A stretch of 64,000 nt of DNA from an uncultured Flavobacteriales bacterium (GTDB lineage: Bacteria; Bacteroidota; Bacteroidia; Flavobacteriales_D; Parvicellaceae): assembly GCA_943787535.1 (NCBI GenBank), contig CALSMU010000006.1:79619-143618 (forward strand), given 5' to 3'. Below are positions 40,244-52,263 of the stretch, in pieces. Under the pieces are notes generated by a model. That model ran no database searches. It was given only the letters and a program-made list of their open reading frames with translations, and was not told the DNA's origin. The stretch's first letter is position 1, and each line of letters opens with the position of its first letter. The translations under genes were made by a program, and so were the position numbers.

Positions 40244-42106
40244 ATGCGTTATCTGAGCTTACTTTTATCATTATTTATTTCAACAATCTTTTTTGGACAG
40301 CTTGTTGAAGTATCGCATAGTTCAGGTAAATACGATGGTGCAATTTCAGTTGAAATAAAAGGTGATTTTACAAAAGCATATTATTCTATTGATGGAAGCA
40401 AGCCATCAAGACGTTTTTCGAAACCAATCGAAATTTCCAAAAGCACATTTTTAAAAATAAAGCCGGTTTTTATTGGAGATTCAATTGATACGCTCATTTC
40501 AAGGACTTATATTTTAAACTTCGCAACAAAACTGCCAATACTTTCAATTGGCGTTGAAGAAGACTTTTTGTGGGATAAGGAAAAAGGAATATATGTTTTG
40601 GGTGTCCACAGCTACAAAGACAGTACAGGTCATTGGGCTAATGCAAACTATCAAAAAAAATGGGAAAGACCGATTCATGTAATTTATTTAGACACAAATA
40701 ATCAAGAAGGATTTAATCAAAAGTGTGGAATCAAAATATTTGGAGAATCTACACGAAGACAACCGGATAAATCTATGAAAATAATAGCCCGTCATGAATA
40801 TGGAATTAGCCGTTTTCAGTATGAAATATTTCCGCAAAAGAATATATCAGCATACAAACAATTGGTTATTCGAACATCTGGGAATGATTATAAAGGCTCT
40901 CGTTTTAAAGATGTTTTAAATGCATATTTAGCAAGAAATATGAGGCTAGACTATATGGCATATCAACCTATCCAGATGTTTGTAAATGGCCAATATTGGG
41001 GACTGTATAATCTTCGTGAAAAAGTTAACGAGCATTATTTATATGAAAATCACGGAGCGCATAAGGATAGCTCTAGTATTGTTATGGGTAGATGGGTTCG
41101 GCAGCATGGTAGCAGTTCCGATTATATGAAAATGTATAATTGGTTTATGCGTTTGGATACAATGGATAACGCGGCTTATGAAAAAGCCAAATCTATGTTA
41201 GATATTAGAAACTACATTAATTACCGTGTTTTTCAGATTTACTTAAACAATACAGATTCTAGAGGTAATATTCGTTATTGGAATTCGAAAGATTTAGATG
41301 GGAAATTTAGAATGATTTTATACGATACAGATTTGAGTTTCGGAAATGCTTCCCGAAAATATTTAGTGAAATGTTTAAGTTCTAAGCGAACGGATTGGTT
41401 TAATCCGGAATGGAGTACGTTCTATTTGCGCAAGCTAATGCAGCAGGATAAATTTAAGAATGATTTCATTAATCAGATGGCGCACGTCATGAATACAGCA
41501 CTTCATAGAGATACTATAATTGCTGCTGTGGATAAATTCGAAGCAATATATAAAGATGAATTACCCAGGGATGGAAAATTACTTGCTTCCCATTTGAAAA
41601 GGGTGCCATTGTCTGAAGATGATTGGTTAGAAAAAGTTGATCATTTTAGGATGTATGCAAAATTACGGCATCGTTATTTAAGGTCTGAAATGGTTAAGCT
41701 TTTAGCTCCAAAAGGGATGTACACATTAAAAATTGCAGGTGATACAGGCAGTATAGTTGTTAACGGAAACTACCCTATAAAACTGCCATTTGAAGGAATA
41801 TATTATAAGGATATACCTTTGCCGATTAAAGCTGTTGAAACTGAAGGGTGGCAGTTTATAAAATGGAGTGATGGTGATACTGCTCAAGTAAAGCTAATAC
41901 ACAATTTGGAGGACACGCTTTTGGTTCAGCCACTGTATGAATTGATTGAAAGTGAGGTAGTTATTGAAAGTAGCATTAAGAATGTAGAAAAAGAAGCGAC
42001 AAATAATGCAGGCAATGAATTGATGTTGTTGATTGGGTATGCCTTGCTAGTCTTAGGATTCTTACTTCTGTTGGTTTTCGTGGTATTAAAAATTACAAAG
42101 AGATAA
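40244..42106 (+). CDS. CotH-kinase family surface protein
   Basis: A 620-residue exported protein: signal peptide (MRYLSLLLSLFISTIFFGQ), a chitobiase/FN3-like C-terminal-type domain (about 25-95, AYYSIDGSKPSRRFSKPI), a CotH domain (about 95-430) and a C-terminal transmembrane helix (about 593-615, LMLLIGYALLVLGFLLLLVFV). The CotH part carries GIKIFGESTRRQPDKSMKI, YWGLYNLREKVNEHYL and MILYDTDLSFG, the atypical kinase residues. In Bacillus, CotH phosphorylates spore-coat proteins; the target here is unknown. The tail helix suggests it stays membrane-bound. It converges on the metallophosphoesterase gene with a 2-bp gap. Confidence 0.85.
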   Translation: MRYLSLLLSLFISTIFFGQLVEVSHSSGKYDGAISVEIKGDFTKAYYSIDGSKPSRRFSKPIEISKSTFLKIKPVFIGDSIDTLISRTYILNFATKLPILSIGVEEDFLWDKEKGIYVLGVHSYKDSTGHWANANYQKKWERPIHVIYLDTNNQEGFNQKCGIKIFGESTRRQPDKSMKIIARHEYGISRFQYEIFPQKNISAYKQLVIRTSGNDYKGSRFKDVLNAYLARNMRLDYMAYQPIQMFVNGQYWGLYNLREKVNEHYLYENHGAHKDSSSIVMGRWVRQHGSSSDYMKMYNWFMRLDTMDNAAYEKAKSMLDIRNYINYRVFQIYLNNTDSRGNIRYWNSKDLDGKFRMILYDTDLSFGNASRKYLVKCLSSKRTDWFNPEWSTFYLRKLMQQDKFKNDFINQMAHVMNTALHRDTIIAAVDKFEAIYKDELPRDGKLLASHLKRVPLSEDDWLEKVDHFRMYAKLRHRYLRSEMVKLLAPKGMYTLKIAGDTGSIVVNGNYPIKLPFEGIYYKDIPLPIKAVETEGWQFIKWSDGDTAQVKLIHNLEDTLLVQPLYELIESEVVIESSIKNVEKEATNNAGNELMLLIGYALLVLGFLLLLVFVVLKITKR

Positions 42107-42108
42107 AT

Positions 42109-43713
42109 CTATTGTTTCATAAACTTAAATGTTCTCATAGAAGATGTGCTAACAATTCTAAGAGAATATATCCCGTTTGAAAAACGACCTAAGTCAATGG
42201 TATGGTTTAAATTGTTTTCTATTTCAATTTTTTCACTAAAAATAATTTTGCCTATTCCATCCAGCATAGTAAGTTCTAAACCTCCATAGTAGTTTGGGCA
42301 ACTTCCTATTATTTGCACAAAATTAGCAGCAGGATTAGGGTAAAGTACCAAGTTGTTTAAATCAATTTCAGCAATGTTTAGCAAGTTGTATTCAAATGGA
42401 TCCGAAGTAAATGTGCAGCCATATTGATTTGTTGTTGCTACTTCATATGTACCATTGGAAGTAGGGGTGTACGTTTGACTTGAAGCACCATTGATTTGTA
42501 TTCCGTCTAAAAACCACATATAACTATTTCCATTGGTACTTTCTAGGGTAAAATTATTTAGAGAGATTTCGGGACGAATAGGAGTGAAAGCTTTTACAGT
42601 TGTAACTGAGTCTATAACAGCGTCATTTATATCAATAGCTACGTATGTAGCTGTATCTCCTGAAATATTGAAGCGTACATATTGATTGGTGTAAATTTCG
42701 GTATCAATATTTGGTGAATTACTGTTTGTGTTAAAATCCAGTGCAGATGCACCCGAGCCTCCAGAAATGATATATTTAACTCCATTTAGTTCGCCTCTTT
42801 GATAACAATGAGAATGTCCATTTAGGACAAAGTCAACATTGTATTGCTCAAAATATGGGACCAAGTCTGTTCGCATATCTTCATTGCCTTGGTATAAATA
42901 ATAAGTTGTGAATGGAATGTAATAATCAGCGCTCCATGCATTTGTCCAAGGTGGTTGATGAAAAAACATAAATAACCATTGTCTGTCATTACATTGCAAT
43001 TCTTCCAGCATCCAATTGTGTTGATCCGAGCCAATGGAGTAATCTATGTTCGCATCCAAACATATAAATTTTCCATTTCCCCAAGTGAACGAATAATATC
43101 TTTCCGATTGTATTGGGTTATTTGTCGGAAGATAAAAATCATCTAAGTACGTTGCTGCATTATCCGCATAGGTGTCATGATTCCCAATACAAGTATATTG
43201 ACAAGCGTTTTTTACTAAGTTTGCATAGGGTTCAAAGAATACATCGTCATAATTATCTCCTACGCCTTGGTCGATATCTCCTGTTACAATACCAAATTCA
43301 GTACTATCTCCGATCATAAGGGCAGCAATATCGTTTTGAATAGTATTGTTATACCCACAATCTCCATAATGTAAAAATGTCATTTTTGTGGAAGCGTCTG
43401 TTTTAGCTGTATAAAAGAAATCTAATGCGGAAGTAAACCCGCCATCTGTTGATGTTTGATAGTAGTATTTTGTGTTTGCAGTAAGTCCAGAAATGTCAAA
43501 ATAATGTTTTTGAGTTGCTCCGGCTTCAGTTAAAGTATTGTTTAGATTAAAAGCATCAGTGCCCCATTCAATTGATCCTGTGCTTTGAGATGACGTTCGC
43601 CAAGCTATTGTTACTCCGGTTTCTGTTGGTCTTTGTACAAAGTTGTAACGGTCAATAACCTGTGAATAAGATAGAGTAGAGCTAAGTAATAATAAAAAGA
43701 GTATAGAGCGCAT
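42109..43713 (-). CDS. Secreted purple-acid-phosphatase-like metallophosphoesterase with T9SS tail
   Basis: Start at 43713 (signal peptide MRSILFLLLLSSTLSYSQ); the frame is open 17 codons further. It has an N-terminal FN3-like domain (about 20-105, VTIAWRTSS), then a calcineurin-type phosphoesterase with LHYGDCGYNN, TGDIDQG, CIGNHDTY and NGHSHCYQRGELNG supplying the metal ligands. After an Ig-like stretch, the last 80 residues are a type IX secretion sorting domain (LNNLVLYPNPAANFVQI... ending RTFKFMKQ). It is probably a cell-surface or secreted phosphatase. It is a tandem paralogue of the next gene upstream. A TATATTTG box lies 14 nt before the start. Confidence 0.88.
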   Translation of the reverse strand: MRSILFLLLLSSTLSYSQVIDRYNFVQRPTETGVTIAWRTSSQSTGSIEWGTDAFNLNNTLTEAGATQKHYFDISGLTANTKYYYQTSTDGGFTSALDFFYTAKTDASTKMTFLHYGDCGYNNTIQNDIAALMIGDSTEFGIVTGDIDQGVGDNYDDVFFEPYANLVKNACQYTCIGNHDTYADNAATYLDDFYLPTNNPIQSERYYSFTWGNGKFICLDANIDYSIGSDQHNWMLEELQCNDRQWLFMFFHQPPWTNAWSADYYIPFTTYYLYQGNEDMRTDLVPYFEQYNVDFVLNGHSHCYQRGELNGVKYIISGGSGASALDFNTNSNSPNIDTEIYTNQYVRFNISGDTATYVAIDINDAVIDSVTTVKAFTPIRPEISLNNFTLESTNGNSYMWFLDGIQINGASSQTYTPTSNGTYEVATTNQYGCTFTSDPFEYNLLNIAEIDLNNLVLYPNPAANFVQIIGSCPNYYGGLELTMLDGIGKIIFSEKIEIENNLNHTIDLGRFSNGIYSLRIVSTSSMRTFKFMKQ

Positions 43714-43727
43714 TCTAAATGTTTTTA

Positions 43728-43735
43728 CAAATATA
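43728..43735 (-). promoter_or_regulatory. -7 element of the downstream metallophosphoesterase gene
   Basis: TATATTTG (minus strand), an exact TAnnTTTG match 14 nt before the ATG at 43713. It shows that this gene can be transcribed separately from its upstream paralogue. Confidence 0.45.
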
Positions 43736-43791
43736 TTTAAGTGAAGTGTTAATTGCATAGACAAAATACATTATTCTTCCTTCACTATCTT

Positions 43792-45138
43792 TTAAGGTTG
43801 TTTTTTTAAAGTTATTTCCAAAGGTTCAGAATTTAAGGTACAACCCATTTCATTAATAACTTCAATCTCATAGATACCTCCCCGCTTGATGTAATAATTA
43901 ATGTCGTTTGCATTCTGTATGGCGATACCATCTAAAAACCATTGGTGTTTTCCATTCAAATTACATGTTAATTCATTGCCTAAATTTGTTATTGAAGGGG
44001 TCTTAATAGGTCCTATTTTTATGGTTTCTACCACATCAATTACTTTACCGTCAATATCAATTGCAGTATAAATAACCGTATCTCCTTTTACATCAAATCG
44101 AACGTATTGATTTTTGTAGATTTCTTTATCAATATTTGGTGATTTACTATGCCTTCTCTTATCTAAACGCGAGGATCCTGCACCTCCAGAAATTACGTAT
44201 TTCACTCCATTTAATTCTCCTCTTTGATAGCAATGTGAATGCCCGTTTAATACAAAATCGACTTTATACTTCTCGAATAACGGAACTAAAGATGTTCTCA
44301 TGTCTACGTTTCCCTTATATCTAAAATATTCTAAGAAAGGAATATTATAGTCTGGGCTCCATGCATTTGTCCAGGGTGGGTGATGAAAAAAGGTAAATAA
44401 CCATTGTTTATCATTGCATTTTAACTCATGAATAAGCCAGTTATATTGATCTGATTCTTCTGTATATGGAATGTTTGAATCAAGACAAATAAATTTTGCG
44501 TTTCCCCATGTGTATGAATAATACCTTTCAGAGTTTTGTGGATTATTTGAAGGTAAATAAAATTCGTCTAAATAAGTCGCTGCATCATCAGCATAAGTAT
44601 CATGATTCCCGATGCAAGTAAAATGACAGCTGTTTTTCAATAAATCTTTATAAACCCCAAAATAGATTTCATCATAATTATCTCCTTTTTTTTGATCAAC
44701 ATCTCCGGCTACAATCCCAAAATCGGTTATTTCGGCTTTCATTAGCTTAGCTATATCGTTTTGGATAGTATTGTTGTAACCGCAATCTCCATAGTGTAAA
44801 AAAGAAAAATGGTTTCTGCTATTTTGTTTTGCGGTTTTAAAATGGTCTATTTCAGATAAAAAGATGTTTTCTGTTATTGTTTGATAGTAATATTTAGAAT
44901 TGGGTTTTAAATCTTTAATTTCAAAAACATGTTTACGGATAGAATTCAGCGAAACGATGGAATCATTCAAGTGCAGAGAGTCAGCTCCCCATTTTACCAT
45001 AGAAGTTCCAGGAGTTGATGTTCTCCATGCAATTGTAACCGAATTTGTATTGGGTTTTTGAATATAGTTATACCGTTCCTTTATTTGTCCGAAAATAAGA
45101 ACAGGAGCAAAAGTAGATATGAATAATAGCTTCATCAT
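43792..45138 (-). CDS. Metallophosphoesterase paralogue lacking the T9SS tail
   Basis: A 448-residue paralogue of the neighbouring phosphoesterase with the same order: signal peptide ([17 protein letters not shown]), FN3-like domain, then FLHYGDCGYNN, AGDVDQKKGDNYD, CIGNHDTYADDAATYLDEFY and NGHSHCYQRGELNGVKYV. It ends just after the Ig-like segment (GGIYEIEVINEMGCTLNSEP) and has no C-terminal sorting domain, so it should be periplasmic or retained, unlike its partner. Its ATG overlaps the mnmA stop by one base (TAATG), implying translational coupling to mnmA. Confidence 0.85.
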   Translation of the reverse strand: MMKLLFISTFAPVLIFGQIKERYNYIQKPNTNSVTIAWRTSTPGTSMVKWGADSLHLNDSIVSLNSIRKHVFEIKDLKPNSKYYYQTITENIFLSEIDHFKTAKQNSRNHFSFLHYGDCGYNNTIQNDIAKLMKAEITDFGIVAGDVDQKKGDNYDEIYFGVYKDLLKNSCHFTCIGNHDTYADDAATYLDEFYLPSNNPQNSERYYSYTWGNAKFICLDSNIPYTEESDQYNWLIHELKCNDKQWLFTFFHHPPWTNAWSPDYNIPFLEYFRYKGNVDMRTSLVPLFEKYKVDFVLNGHSHCYQRGELNGVKYVISGGAGSSRLDKRRHSKSPNIDKEIYKNQYVRFDVKGDTVIYTAIDIDGKVIDVVETIKIGPIKTPSITNLGNELTCNLNGKHQWFLDGIAIQNANDINYYIKRGGIYEIEVINEMGCTLNSEPLEITLKKQP

Positions 45139-46307
45139 TAGGCATCGATTACTCCGCTTCCAAGTAGCTCATCATTATCATACCAAGCTACAAATTGACC
45201 AGGAGTAATTCCGCGTTGCATTTCTTTGAACAGTATATACAACCCTTCTTTCTTTTTATAAAGGATTAATTCTTGTAATTCCTGTCGGTAACGAATTCTC
45301 CCCTTAAAGGTTTTTGTGGTGCCTACGGCCATTTCAAGGTCGGGTCTAACCCAATGAATTTCTTCATTTTTCACGAATAACCCTTTTCGATACAAACCTT
45401 TGTGGAGTGTTCCTTGACCGGTATAAACAATGTTTTTACGCGTGTCTATACCAATTACAAATAGAGCTTCAGGAGTTCCTCCGACTTGCAGTCCTTTTCG
45501 TTGTCCTACGGTAAAATAATGAGCACCTTGATGTGTTCCGACAACTTGGCCTATTTCCGGTTCTAACGAAAAGGGCTTAACAAGTGTTTTTAGTTCATTG
45601 TCTGGATAGATAAAACCAGTATGTGCATTTTCAACTTCTAAAATATTTCCTTCTTTTGGTTTTAACTGTTGCTGTAAAAAGACAGGCAACTTAACTTTTC
45701 CAATAAAACAAAGACCTTGTGAATCTTTTTTGTCAGCAGTATTTAGTCCTATTTTTTTGGCAATTTTCCTGACCTCCGGTTTTTGGAGGTTACCAATCGG
45801 AAAGAGCGCCTTACTAAGTTGCTGCTGGTTTAACTGACAGAGAAAATAACTTTGGTCTTTGTTTTTGTCAGCTCCAGCGATAAGTCGATAAACGGGATTA
45901 TCATCAATTTGTATTTCTTCTTTTTGACAATAATGACCGGTTGCTACGAAGTCAGCACCCAATTCTAATGCTTTATCTAAAAAAATATCAAATTTTACTT
46001 CTCTGTTGCAAAGCACATCAGGATTGGGTGTTCTTCCTTTTTCATATTCCCGAAACATATAATCAACTATACGTTCCTTATATTCTTTACTGAAATCGAT
46101 TACCTGAAAAGGAATACCTATCATTTCAGCAACTTGCAGTGCGTCGTTACTATCGTCAATCCAAGGACATTCATCACTAATAGTAACGGACTCATCATGC
46201 CAATTTTTCATAAAAAGTCCAATTACATCATAACCTTGTTCTTTTAACAAGTATGCTGCAACGCTCGAATCAACGCCACCTGATAATCCAACCACGACTC
46301 TTTTCAT
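45138..46307 (-). CDS. mnmA: tRNA-specific 2-thiouridylase
   Basis: Installs the 2-thio group on U34 of tRNA-Lys, -Glu and -Gln, using ATP and sulfur from a relay or IscS. At 389 residues it shows the PP-loop [23 protein letters not shown], the first catalytic Cys in [25 protein letters not shown] and the second Cys in GLCFIG, then the C-terminal barrel domain ([11 protein letters not shown]). All active-site elements are intact. A TAAATTTG box ends 5 nt before the ATG. It is coupled by a TAATG overlap to a metallophosphoesterase, which is an unusual partner. Confidence 0.95.
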   Translation of the reverse strand: MKRVVVGLSGGVDSSVAAYLLKEQGYDVIGLFMKNWHDESVTISDECPWIDDSNDALQVAEMIGIPFQVIDFSKEYKERIVDYMFREYEKGRTPNPDVLCNREVKFDIFLDKALELGADFVATGHYCQKEEIQIDDNPVYRLIAGADKNKDQSYFLCQLNQQQLSKALFPIGNLQKPEVRKIAKKIGLNTADKKDSQGLCFIGKVKLPVFLQQQLKPKEGNILEVENAHTGFIYPDNELKTLVKPFSLEPEIGQVVGTHQGAHYFTVGQRKGLQVGGTPEALFVIGIDTRKNIVYTGQGTLHKGLYRKGLFVKNEEIHWVRPDLEMAVGTTKTFKGRIRYRQELQELILYKKKEGLYILFKEMQRGITPGQFVAWYDNDELLGSGVIDA

Positions 46308-46312
46308 GAGTG

Positions 46313-46320
46313 CAAATTTA
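46313..46320 (-). promoter_or_regulatory. -7 element of mnmA
   Basis: TAAATTTG (minus strand), an exact TAnnTTTG match ending 5 nt before the ATG; predicts a leaderless mRNA. Confidence 0.5.
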
Positions 46321-46503
46321 ATTTTTTATTTCTACGAAATGTCCAGAATAGGGGCAAACAAATAGAAATGCTTAGAGATTGACCAATAATCAATTAAATC
46401 TGACCGTTTATGTATTATTGATGATAAATGTTTGGTTTTGGGTAGGCTAGTCTTTATTTTATGTCGATATTGTACTCATATCAACTTACAAATTACTTTA
46501 ATT

Positions 46504-49500
46504 ATGCAGAAAAATATATTATTGTTATTCGCTGTCTGTATTGGAATTACGGCTGCAGCACAAGATAATTTACATGTAACATCTAAAAAGTTAGATAAAA
46601 CATACGTTACTGATAACAAAAGATTACCTGACCTACAATATCAGTATAAATTACGTCATCAAAAGCCTTGGCAAGATTTCTTAGCAGAAAATGGAGAGTG
46701 GTATGTGACTTTTAATGAAGAAAATGCCAGACCGCACTCAGCTTACGGCCAACCAATCAATGTGCCGGGTGGAACACCAGAGTTGAAGGTGAGAAATTTT
46801 ATTGCTACTAAATTATCTGGGTTCAATATTCCAACGGAAGATTTAGTGTTAAATAACGTTGGAGAAACGTCAAAGCATCTTTTTGTAACATTTAATCAGA
46901 AATATCAAGGTTTAGATGTATTATTTGGAAAGTTTACAGCAAAGTTGACGCACGATAGTAAATTAATTTCTTGGGGAGCTGATGTATATACAGATATTAC
47001 CCTTTCTACTGCACCATCTATCGACGAACAAGCGGCGGTTAGCGCAGCAAGTATTGATATTACCGAGAACATTACAAATGTTAGTGTTAATTCATCACTT
47101 AAAGTATTGCCTGTACCATATTTTAAATCAATGAAATATAAGTTGGTTTATGAAGTAAAGGTAGAGACAATGGGGGCATCTAGAGTACCTTCAAATTGGT
47201 TTACATGGGTAGATGCTAATACAGGTGAAGTGTTGTATCGCCAAAACCTTGTATTGCACTGCTCTGATGGGACCTGCAGCCATAAAGAGGAAATTGATGG
47301 TAAGGAGGATTTTAAAAAGAAGATAGCAGCTTCCAAACTTGTTTTACCTCCTGGAGATATTGAATTAAACGTAGAAGCCACAATTTATGAGAATAATCCT
47401 GATATTCCTGCTATTCCCATGACTATGGCGAATTTAGACTTAACAGTCGGGGGAGCAGCGTATCAAACCGATAATGTTGGATTTGTGTCTACCTCTGAAA
47501 CGGGAACACAAAATGCCGTTTTAAGTTTAGAAGGTCAATGGGGAAAAGTTATAAATAATGGAACTACACCTAGTTTTACAACCTCAGTTAGTGACGGCCT
47601 CCCAACTACTGTTTCTTGGGATGGTAACGCTAGTTTAGAAGAGTTGTGTAGCTATAATAATGTGAATGCGATTCATGATTATCATAAAACAATTTTACCC
47701 TCTTTTACTGGTATGGATATTCAATTACCAATTAATGTAGACATTACTCCTGCTGAATGCAATGCATTCTATAATGGCTCTTCCATTAATTTCTATCAAT
47801 CATCTGCTGCGTGTAGATCTTATGCAATGGTTGCAGACGTAGTTTTTCATGAATATGGCCACGGGATTAATGATAAATATTATCAAAATCAAGGTACGTG
47901 GTTTCAGAATGGTGGAATGAATGAAGGGTATGCAGATGTATGGGGGTTTGCACAATTAGAAGATCCAATTCTAGGAAATGGGAGCGATCCGCTAGATCCA
48001 GCAGCTTCGATAAGAAGATATGATACATTGCCAAAAGTCTATCCAATTGATATAATCGGTGAAGTTCATGCCGATGGAGAAATTATAGCGGGTGCTTGGT
48101 GGGATTTATACCTCTTATTAGGAAGCGATATGGCAGCAACCATGGATTTATTTGCTCTGGCTTATCCGGGGTTACAGGCCGCAACAGCCAATGGAAATGA
48201 AGGAACGGCTTTTACAGAAGTATTATTAGCTGTTTTAGAAGCAGATGATGATGATGCAAATATTACGAATGGCACACCAAACGGGATGGCGATTATTACG
48301 GCATTCGATATGCACGGAATTACTTTAGTTTCAAATGCGGAGCTTGTTCATACAGCGATTGATACTACTGAGGCTATTACAGATATAGATATTAGTGCAG
48401 ATTTACAGTTGGCATTTCCTTGGACAAACTACTTAAATAGTGTTAGCTGTTGGTATAGGTTAAACAATGGCACAACTTGGACGCAAACTGGTTTAGCTAA
48501 CACTTCAGGGACAACTTATGATGGTGTAATTCCAGGTCAACCAGCAGGAACAGTTGTTGCTTATTATATTGGGGCAGAAGATATCAATGGAATGGTTTCG
48601 GCCATAAACCCTATTGGAGCAGAAAAAGTAGAATATCCAAACCTTCCTAACTTCATCCTAGTGGATATGGTTGAAATTGAAAAGGAAGATGGAGGAGACA
48701 ATAACAGCGATTGGGGAAATTGGACGTTAGGAACTAGTGATGATAATAACACAACTGGAAGTTGGGAGTTAACGCTGCCTCTTGGTTCATTTGCTGATTT
48801 AAATGGTGATGGAAACCCTGATGTAGGTGTATCTGATGCTCAGGTTGCACCGAGCTCTCAACATACAGAGTTTGGTGATTTATGTTTCTTAACAGAAAGA
48901 GCAGGGCAACAGAGTGACGGATTAGGATTGGCTGATGTAGATGCAGGGCACACAACGTTATTGTCTCCAGTAATCGATTTAACGAATTATACCACACCTG
49001 TAATGTCATTTTATCGCTGGTACACCAATAATCCACCATCTGGAGCAAATCCAAATGCCGATTGGTGGCAAGTATCAGTTTCAGATGATTCTGGAGCCTC
49101 ATGGACAACTGTTGAGGATACGAAAACAGGAGATCGTGCATGGAGAAAGTTTGCCTATCGAATTGAAGATTATGTAACAGTAAATAGTACTTTTCAAATT
49201 AAGTTTGTTGCGTCTGACTCAACTCGACCAGGCCAATACTTAGATGGAGGTAGCTTAGTTGAAGCTGCTTTGGATGATATTTCTATTTGGGATGTTAATG
49301 ATTGGTCTTCAGTAGAAGAAAATGATGTATTTAACGTTAATCTATTTCCAAATCCAGCAGAGAATTCCATACGCTTAAATTTTAGTGGTAAATTAAATGC
49401 TGAATCTACATTTGAAATAAGAAACCAGTTAGGTCAATTGATTCAATCTGGAAATGTTAGGAATGTTAGCTCGAAAGAGATTGATATATCGGGTATCAAC

Positions 49501-49569
49501 CAAGGCATATATTATGTTGTTGTTCGCTCAGGAGAAGCTAGAATAACAAGGCCATTTACAAAGTTATAG
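46504..49569 (+). CDS. Secreted M36 (fungalysin-like) metalloprotease with T9SS tail
   Basis: About 1021 residues. The start at 46504 gives a signal peptide (MQKNILLLFAVCIGITAAAQ); the frame is open 24 codons further. An FTP-type propeptide (about 60-230) precedes the M36 catalytic domain with the zinc motif HEYGHG (VVFHEYGHGIND) and the downstream ligand Glu in GGMNEGYADVWGF. A jelly-roll or MAM-like region (about 720-930) and a type IX secretion sorting domain (VNLFPNPAENSIRLNFSG ... ITRPFTKL) follow. It probably degrades extracellular protein. It is monocistronic with its own terminator. Confidence 0.9.
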   Translation: MQKNILLLFAVCIGITAAAQDNLHVTSKKLDKTYVTDNKRLPDLQYQYKLRHQKPWQDFLAENGEWYVTFNEENARPHSAYGQPINVPGGTPELKVRNFIATKLSGFNIPTEDLVLNNVGETSKHLFVTFNQKYQGLDVLFGKFTAKLTHDSKLISWGADVYTDITLSTAPSIDEQAAVSAASIDITENITNVSVNSSLKVLPVPYFKSMKYKLVYEVKVETMGASRVPSNWFTWVDANTGEVLYRQNLVLHCSDGTCSHKEEIDGKEDFKKKIAASKLVLPPGDIELNVEATIYENNPDIPAIPMTMANLDLTVGGAAYQTDNVGFVSTSETGTQNAVLSLEGQWGKVINNGTTPSFTTSVSDGLPTTVSWDGNASLEELCSYNNVNAIHDYHKTILPSFTGMDIQLPINVDITPAECNAFYNGSSINFYQSSAACRSYAMVADVVFHEYGHGINDKYYQNQGTWFQNGGMNEGYADVWGFAQLEDPILGNGSDPLDPAASIRRYDTLPKVYPIDIIGEVHADGEIIAGAWWDLYLLLGSDMAATMDLFALAYPGLQAATANGNEGTAFTEVLLAVLEADDDDANITNGTPNGMAIITAFDMHGITLVSNAELVHTAIDTTEAITDIDISADLQLAFPWTNYLNSVSCWYRLNNGTTWTQTGLANTSGTTYDGVIPGQPAGTVVAYYIGAEDINGMVSAINPIGAEKVEYPNLPNFILVDMVEIEKEDGGDNNSDWGNWTLGTSDDNNTTGSWELTLPLGSFADLNGDGNPDVGVSDAQVAPSSQHTEFGDLCFLTERAGQQSDGLGLADVDAGHTTLLSPVIDLTNYTTPVMSFYRWYTNNPPSGANPNADWWQVSVSDDSGASWTTVEDTKTGDRAWRKFAYRIEDYVTVNSTFQIKFVASDSTRPGQYLDGGSLVEAALDDISIWDVNDWSSVEENDVFNVNLFPNPAENSIRLNFSGKLNAESTFEIRNQLGQLIQSGNVRNVSSKEIDISGINQGIYYVVVRSGEARITRPFTKL

Positions 49570-49596
49570 TAATTGATTGAAGATTAGTTAACTTCT

Positions 49597-49631
49597 AAAA
49601 GGTCCGAGATCATTTGATTCGGACCTTTTTG
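49597..49631 (+). terminator. Terminator after the M36 protease
   Basis: AAAAGGTCCGA / TCGGACCTTTTT hairpin with a T-run on the plus strand, 28 bp past the stop. Confidence 0.85.
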
Positions 49632-49652
49632 TTTTACGATATTGTGAAATAA

Positions 49653-51710
<2,058 letters not shown>

Positions 51711-51711
51711 A

Positions 51712-52164
51712 ATGGCTGCCGGTTCTTTTTATAAAAATATAAAAATGATTAATTGGTACCCCCCTTACATTGGAGCCGGTATTAAGTTGAAGAAAGTAAA
51801 CCAAGATAAAACGCGAATGGAGGTAGAATTGCGCAAAACGTGGTTCAATAAGAACCTCTTCGGCACCCATTTCGGCGGTTCTCTTTACGCAATGTGTGAT
51901 CCATTTTATGTCTTTATTGTTCATAATTACCTTGGTAGAGGGTATGTGGTTTGGGATAAATCTGCTGAGATTAAATTTATCAAACCGGGAACTGGAAAGG
52001 TTAGTGCTGTTTTTGAAATATCCCAAGAAAAACTTTTACAGTTAAAAGAAGAAGTTGATAGTGCCGGAAAGCATACGGTATTCTTTGAAACAGTAATTAA
52101 AAATGAGAGTGATCAGCTGGTAGCAAAAGTTCGGAAGGAAATTTACATGCGAAAAAAGTCTTAA
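51712..52164 (+). CDS. DUF4442 hot-dog-fold thioesterase-like protein
   Basis: A 150-residue protein of the DUF4442 family, a hot-dog fold related to acyl-CoA thioesterases. NLFGTHFGGSLYAMCDPFY is the conserved central helix region. No classical catalytic Asp/Glu assignment is possible from sequence alone. It begins one base after the fadH stop, so the two are an operon. A role with fatty acyl-CoA is plausible from context but unproven. It is followed by a bidirectional terminator shared with dnaN. Confidence 0.8.
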   Translation: MAAGSFYKNIKMINWYPPYIGAGIKLKKVNQDKTRMEVELRKTWFNKNLFGTHFGGSLYAMCDPFYVFIVHNYLGRGYVVWDKSAEIKFIKPGTGKVSAVFEISQEKLLQLKEEVDSAGKHTVFFETVIKNESDQLVAKVRKEIYMRKKS

Positions 52165-52218
52165 ACATGCGCTTAACTCAAGAAAGTTAAACTCTTTACA
52201 TTATAGAAAATTAGACAT

Positions 52219-52247
52219 AAAAAAAGCCTTTCAAGAAAGGCTTTTTT
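52219..52247. terminator. Bidirectional terminator between the DUF4442 gene and dnaN
   Basis: AAAAAGCCTTTC / GAAAGGCTTTTTT hairpin with A/T runs on both sides, between two convergent genes. Confidence 0.82.
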
Positions 52248-52263
52248 GTTAAAGATGTATATG

